From positions 372,001 through 436,000 of the forward strand of contig CAWIYK010000002.1 of assembly GCA_963840275.1 (NCBI GenBank): a stretch of DNA of 64,000 bases, read 5' to 3'. The notes under the pieces were generated by a model that saw only the letters and a program-made list of their open reading frames with translations, had not been told where the DNA came from and did not search any database. This document shows positions 60,520 to 64,000 of this stretch, one piece after another. How positions within the stretch are numbered: the stretch's first letter is position 1; each line of letters starts with the position of its first letter. The translations under genes and the position numbers were made by a program. The stretch is from Actinophytocola sp963840275 (GTDB lineage: Bacteria; Actinomycetota; Actinomycetes; Mycobacteriales; Pseudonocardiaceae).

Positions 60520-61671
60520 ATGCGGGTACTCCGCCGCGGTGAAGCAGGACCGGCAGTTGCCGAGGTCCGTGCGACCCTCGCAGGGCTTGGTCTCCTGCCC
60601 GCCGACCCAGCGGCGCCCGTCGCCGCCGAGGCCGTCTACGACGCGGTCGTCGAGCACGCCGTCAGCACCTTCCAGCAGCAGCGTGGCCTGATCACCGACG
60701 GCATCGTCGGCCCGGCCACCTACCGGGCGCTGCGCGACGCCACCTACCAGCTGGGCGCCCGCCCGCTGGCCTACCTCGTGTCCTCCCCGGTCAGCGGGGA
60801 CGACGTCATGATGCTGCAGGAACGGCTGCTGGAGCTCGGCTACGACGCCGGCCGCGCCAACGGGGTGTTCGCCGCCCAGACCGAGGCGGCGCTGCGGAAC
60901 TTCCAGCGGGACTACGGGCTGACCGTGGACGGCATCTGCGGCGCGGAGACGGTGCGGGCGCTGCGTCAGCTCTCCCCGCGCGCCAAGGGCGGTTCCCCGG
61001 TGTTCCTGCGCGAGCAGGAGCGGGTCCGCAAGGCCGGGCCCCGCCTGCGTGGCAAGCGGATCGTCATCGACCCCGGCCACGGCGGGACGGACTCCGGCGT
61101 GTCGGTGGCCGGGGTGCGCGAGGCCGACCTGGTGTGGGACCTGGCGCGCCGGCTCGAGGGCCGGATGGCCGCGACCGGCATGCAGGCGCTCCTGTCCCGC
61201 GGCAAGGACCAGTGCCCGACCGAGGCCGAGCGGGCGCACTTCGCCAACGACGTCGGCGGCGACCTGTTCCTGTCCCTGCACTCGGACGCCAACCGCTCGC
61301 CGCTGGCCCAGGGCGTGGCGACCTTCCACTTCGGCACGGTCACCGGCAACACGTCGACCATCGGCGAGACGCTGGCCGGCTTCATCCAGCGTGAGCTGGT
61401 CGTGCGCACCGGGATGCGGGACTGCCGGGCGCACCGCAAGACGTGGGACACGCTGCGACTGACCCGCAGCCCGGCGGTCCGGATCGAGATCGGCTACCTG
61501 ACCAACCACGACGACCGCCGCCGCCTCGCCGACCCGGCGTTCCGGGACGTGGTGGCCGAGGGCATCGTCGTCGCGGTCAAGCGGCTGTACCTGCTCGGCG
61601 AGAACGACCAGCCGACCGGCACGTTCACGTTCGCGGACGTGCTGCGCAACGAGATGGCGAAGGCCGAGTAG
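60520..61671 (+). CDS. cwlM: CwlM-type N-acetylmuramoyl-L-alanine amidase family protein
   Basis: 383 residues from ATG 60520, or 391 from the GTG at 60496; the choice is open. Two peptidoglycan-binding domains (VSTFQQQRGLITDGIVGPAT and ALRNFQRDYGLTVDGICGAE) precede an Amidase_3 domain (VIDPGHGGTDSG, LSLHSDANRSPLAQGVATFH, IEIGYLTNHDDR). There is no signal peptide, so it is cytoplasmic like mycobacterial CwlM, which regulates MurA and MurJ after PknB phosphorylation. The conserved C-terminal PTGTFTFADVL segment is retained. Zinc ligands appear kept (PGHGG), so some hydrolase activity cannot be ruled out. Confidence 0.92.
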   Translation: MRVLRRGEAGPAVAEVRATLAGLGLLPADPAAPVAAEAVYDAVVEHAVSTFQQQRGLITDGIVGPATYRALRDATYQLGARPLAYLVSSPVSGDDVMMLQERLLELGYDAGRANGVFAAQTEAALRNFQRDYGLTVDGICGAETVRALRQLSPRAKGGSPVFLREQERVRKAGPRLRGKRIVIDPGHGGTDSGVSVAGVREADLVWDLARRLEGRMAATGMQALLSRGKDQCPTEAERAHFANDVGGDLFLSLHSDANRSPLAQGVATFHFGTVTGNTSTIGETLAGFIQRELVVRTGMRDCRAHRKTWDTLRLTRSPAVRIEIGYLTNHDDRRRLADPAFRDVVAEGIVVAVKRLYLLGENDQPTGTFTFADVLRNEMAKAE

Positions 61672-61682
61672 CCCAAGATCGA

Positions 61683-61698
61683 TGTTTCACATGAAACA
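61683..61698. promoter_or_regulatory. parS-like centromere site
   Basis: TGTTTCACATGAAACA differs from the universal parS TGTTTCACGTGAAACA by one central base. It lies 12 bp after cwlM, close to the expected parAB genes. It overlaps the left arm of the following terminator. Confidence 0.65.
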
Positions 61699-61731
61699 GC
61701 CCCCGACGATCATGTCGGGGGCTGTTTCATG
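61691..61731. terminator. Bidirectional terminator between cwlM and the GNAT gene
   Basis: ATGAAACAGCCCCCGAC pairs with GTCGGGGGCTGTTTCAT across a short loop GATCAT. It lies between two convergent genes. Confidence 0.8.
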
Positions 61732-61741
61732 ATCCGAACCG

Positions 61742-62368
61742 TCAGCGCTGCAGGACCGGGGTCGTCGTGGTGACCGAAACGGTGCCCAGGAGCTGCGCCA
61801 GGGCCGCTTCGACGTCTTCCTTCCAGGACAGTGCCGAGCGCAGTTCCAGGCGCAGACGGGGCCAGCGAGGGTGCTGTCTGACGGTCTTGAAACCGACACT
61901 CAGGAGGAAGTCGGACGGCACGACGCAGGAGGCCTCCTCGTCGGGCTTCGCGTCGCCGAACGCCTCGATGGCCTTCACGCCGCGGCGGGTCAGGTCCTTG
62001 GCCACGGCCTGGACGAGCATCCGGCCGAGCCCGCCCCTGCGGAACTCGGGGAGCACGTAGAAGCCGGTGAGCACGACCGCGTCCGGGCTGGGCGGTGACG
62101 TGGGGAAGGCATCCGACCTGGGCACCGCCATCGGCGGCGCGTACAGCACGAACCCGACCGGGAGCTTGTCGCTGTAGGCGAGCCGGCCGCAGGAGCCCCA
62201 CTCCAGCAGCACGCTGGAGACCCAGGCTTCCTTCTCCAGCTCCGAGGTGCCGAACTCCTCCGCCTGCTCCTTGAGGTGCGGCGCGAGCTCCCAGTACACA
62301 CACGACCGGCTGTGCTTGGGGAGATCCTCGAGGTTGTCCAGCGTGACGCCAACGACGCGTCGCGACAC
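61742..62368 (-). CDS. GNAT-family N-acetyltransferase
   Basis: 208 residues. The acetyl-CoA motif LTGFYVLPEFRRGGLGRMLV with a downstream helix VAKDLTRRGVKAIEAFGD identifies a GNAT fold. GTG at 62368 is chosen because GGGAGG ends 4 nt before it; the longer in-frame GTG at 62380 is itself part of that ribosome site. Similar acetyltransferases sit between cwlM and parB in other actinomycetes; the substrate is unknown. Confidence 0.85.
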   Translation of the reverse strand: MSRRVVGVTLDNLEDLPKHSRSCVYWELAPHLKEQAEEFGTSELEKEAWVSSVLLEWGSCGRLAYSDKLPVGFVLYAPPMAVPRSDAFPTSPPSPDAVVLTGFYVLPEFRRGGLGRMLVQAVAKDLTRRGVKAIEAFGDAKPDEEASCVVPSDFLLSVGFKTVRQHPRWPRLRLELRSALSWKEDVEAALAQLLGTVSVTTTTPVLQR

Positions 62369-62550
62369 ATGACCTCCCACCCTGGCCCATCGCGGGCCGA
62401 CCTACGCGTGCCGCACGCCAGGATAAGCCCGGTGGTGCCCCGGTCGAAACCAGGAAGGGCCGAATATCGGTCCAGTTACACTCGACCGAGCGGAGTTCGC
62501 GGCGGAGCGAGCGTTCGTTGTCGACCAATCCATCCGGCGCTGGAGTTCGT

Positions 62551-63873
62551 ATGACCCTGGCCAGCCAGCCGCCCGACTCGCCTGGCGGTCGCAGCCTCGA
62601 CCCGCATCTGAGTCGCTACGCGGCCCGGGCCGCCGGCATGACGGCCTCCGAGGTGCGTGCGCTCTTCGCCGTGGCCAGCCGGCCCGAGGTGGTCTCCCTC
62701 GCCGGTGGGATGCCCAACCTGACCGCGCTGCCGCTCGACTCGCTTTCGACCGAGGTCGCGAGCCTGATCAGCGAGGACGGCCTGGTCGCGCTGCAGTACG
62801 GCTCGGCGCACGGGCTGCCGAAGCTGCGGGACCAGATCTGCGAGGTGATGGCCCTCGAGGGCGTCTCCGGACACGCGGACGACGTGGTGGTGACCGTCGG
62901 CTCGCAGATGGGGCTCGACATGGTGACCAGGATCTTCTGTGATCCCGGTGACGTGGTCATCGCCGAGGGGCCGTCCTACGTCGGCGCGCTCGGCACGTTC
63001 GCCGCCTACCAGGCCGACGTGGTGCACGTGGCCATGGACGCCGACGGCCTGGTGCCCGACGCGCTGCGGGAGGCGCTGGCCGCGGCCGAGTCGGCCGGGC
63101 GCCGGGTCAAGTTCCTGTACACGATCCCGAACTTCCACAACCCCGCCGGCGTGACGCTCGCCGTCGACCGCCGCGCCGAGATCATCGAGATCTGCGCCGC
63201 GCACCGCGTGCTGGTGGTCGAGGACAACCCGTACGGGCTGCTCGGGTTCGACGGGCAGACGTACCCGGCGCTGCGGTCGATGGACCCGGACAACGTGGTG
63301 TACCTCGGCTCGTTCTCCAAGACGTTCGCCGCCGGGCTGCGGGTCGGCTGGGTGCTGGCGCCGCACGCCGTGCGCGAGAAGCTCATGCTCGCCGCCGAGT
63401 CGGCCACCCTGTGCCCCCCGACGCTCAACCAGATGATCGTGTCCCGCTACCTCGCGACGCACGACTGGAAGGGGCAGATCAAGTCCTTCCAGTCGGCGTA
63501 CCGCGAGAGACGCGACGCGATGATCTCCGCGCTCGAGCAGCACCTGCCCGCCGGCTGCTCGTGGACGGTGCCGGCCGGCGGCTTCTTCGTGTGGATGACC
63601 GTGCCGGAGGGCGTGGACACCAAGGCCATGCTGCCGAGGGCGGTCACCGCCCGGGTCGCGTACGTCTCCGGCACCGGCTTCTACGCCGACGGGTTCGGCA
63701 GCCGGCAGCTGCGGTTGTCGTTCTGCTACCCGACGCCCGAGCGCATCCAGGAGGGTGTGCGCAGGCTCGCGGCCGTGCTCGCCGACGAGCTCGAGCTGTC
63801 GAGGACGTTCGGGCCGATCAACCAGCGCGCGGCTGGCACCGGCCCGCAGGTGCCGGGTCCGGACATCGCATAA
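62551..63873 (+). CDS. PLP-dependent aminotransferase (class I/II, MocR/LysN-like)
   Basis: 440 residues. The fold-type I pattern is complete: VSLAGGMPNLTALPLDS, YGSAHGLPKLRDQI, TIPNFHNPAGVTL, VEDNPYGLLGF and the PLP-lysine segment GSFSKTFAAGLRVGW. The closest general type is 2-aminoadipate or valine-like transaminases without a helix-turn-helix domain. ATG at 62551 with CTGGAG upstream is preferred to the TTG at 62518. The true amino donor is not inferable. Confidence 0.9.
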   Translation: MTLASQPPDSPGGRSLDPHLSRYAARAAGMTASEVRALFAVASRPEVVSLAGGMPNLTALPLDSLSTEVASLISEDGLVALQYGSAHGLPKLRDQICEVMALEGVSGHADDVVVTVGSQMGLDMVTRIFCDPGDVVIAEGPSYVGALGTFAAYQADVVHVAMDADGLVPDALREALAAAESAGRRVKFLYTIPNFHNPAGVTLAVDRRAEIIEICAAHRVLVVEDNPYGLLGFDGQTYPALRSMDPDNVVYLGSFSKTFAAGLRVGWVLAPHAVREKLMLAAESATLCPPTLNQMIVSRYLATHDWKGQIKSFQSAYRERRDAMISALEQHLPAGCSWTVPAGGFFVWMTVPEGVDTKAMLPRAVTARVAYVSGTGFYADGFGSRQLRLSFCYPTPERIQEGVRRLAAVLADELELSRTFGPINQRAAGTGPQVPGPDIA

Positions 63874-63952
63874 CGCCTGTCCGGCAAGGAAGTTCTCACC
63901 TGTTCACTGTGTACGGTCACAGTGGACAGTCGGATCTGTTGAGGAGCGTCAG

Positions 63953-64000
63953 GTGTCCGATCTCGGGGTAGCGGTCCTCTCGGGTGGTCTCTCGCACGAG
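63953..64000 (+). CDS. ddl: D-alanine--D-alanine ligase family, 5' end only
   Basis: GTG at 63953 follows GAGGAGCGTC and opens a frame VSDLGVAVLSGGLSHE that runs off the window. This is the N-terminal strand and Gly-rich loop (VLSGGxSHE) typical of ATP-grasp D-Ala-D-Ala ligases near parAB in actinomycetes. Only 16 codons are visible, so the call rests on that motif. Confidence 0.65.
   Translation, partial: MSDLGVAVLSGGLSHE

Overview
This is a high-GC (roughly 70%) actinomycete chromosome segment. Frequent GTG starts, TAnnnT boxes 6-8 nt before start codons, a DUF5318 - class A PBP - GT87 - rpsF/ssb/rpsR/rplI - dnaB block and a pcnA - NUDIX - DUF6049 - murJ - pseudokinase - sigM - trxBA - cwlM block all point to a Pseudonocardiaceae-like genome close to oriC. 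From memory, the same two blocks flank dnaA in Mycobacterium tuberculosis (Rv0046c-Rv0058 and Rv3907c-Rv3915) and lie together on one side in Streptomyces. The window ends inside a ddl-like gene beyond cwlM, and a parS-like site lies at 61.68 kb, so parAB and dnaA are expected a few kb past the right edge.

Layout. 0-7 kb: end of a LuxR response regulator, a two-gene ABC exporter, an unknown protein, trmB, a strongly diverged nitric-oxide-synthase-like haem protein, an MTA/SAH-type deaminase and an NTF2-like protein. 7-16.5 kb, mostly minus strand: a short-chain dehydrogenase, two tandem Tat-exported PhoX phosphatases, an ECF sigma factor with a membrane partner, a LUD protein divergent from an HxlR regulator, ino1 and a PadR regulator. 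16.7-29 kb: DUF5318, ponA, two GT87 membrane glycosyltransferases (one coupled to nfo), a secreted protein, the rpsF-ssb-rpsR-rplI operon and dnaB. 29-36 kb: a protein with a TGT-like zinc motif, a degenerate GGDEF protein, and a 1286-residue secreted protein built from about 13 tandem 51-residue chaplin-like repeats with a second secreted protein upstream. 36-47 kb: AI-2E-type transporter, MacS-type kinase and regulator, serS, DUF1707 protein, tdh-kbl, and leuS behind a leucine leader-peptide attenuator. 47-64 kb: SdpI-like protein, YqgE, MFS transporter, pcnA, then the cell-wall/redox block to cwlM, a GNAT protein, a PLP aminotransferase and the start of ddl.

Together, the right half couples peptidoglycan synthesis (ponA, murJ, the FhaA-binding-type pseudokinase, cwlM, ddl) to envelope stress (sigM) and thiol redox (trxBA). 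Non-coding structure includes a cluster of DnaA boxes before dnaB, a dispersed palindromic repeat carrying DnaA-box-like motifs, and four 30-bp tandem repeats before serS.

Sequence quality: six genes, including essential dnaB, carry single-base indels (nine in all, mostly +1 in GC runs). After correction every product has its family length, so these are most simply read as sequencing errors.
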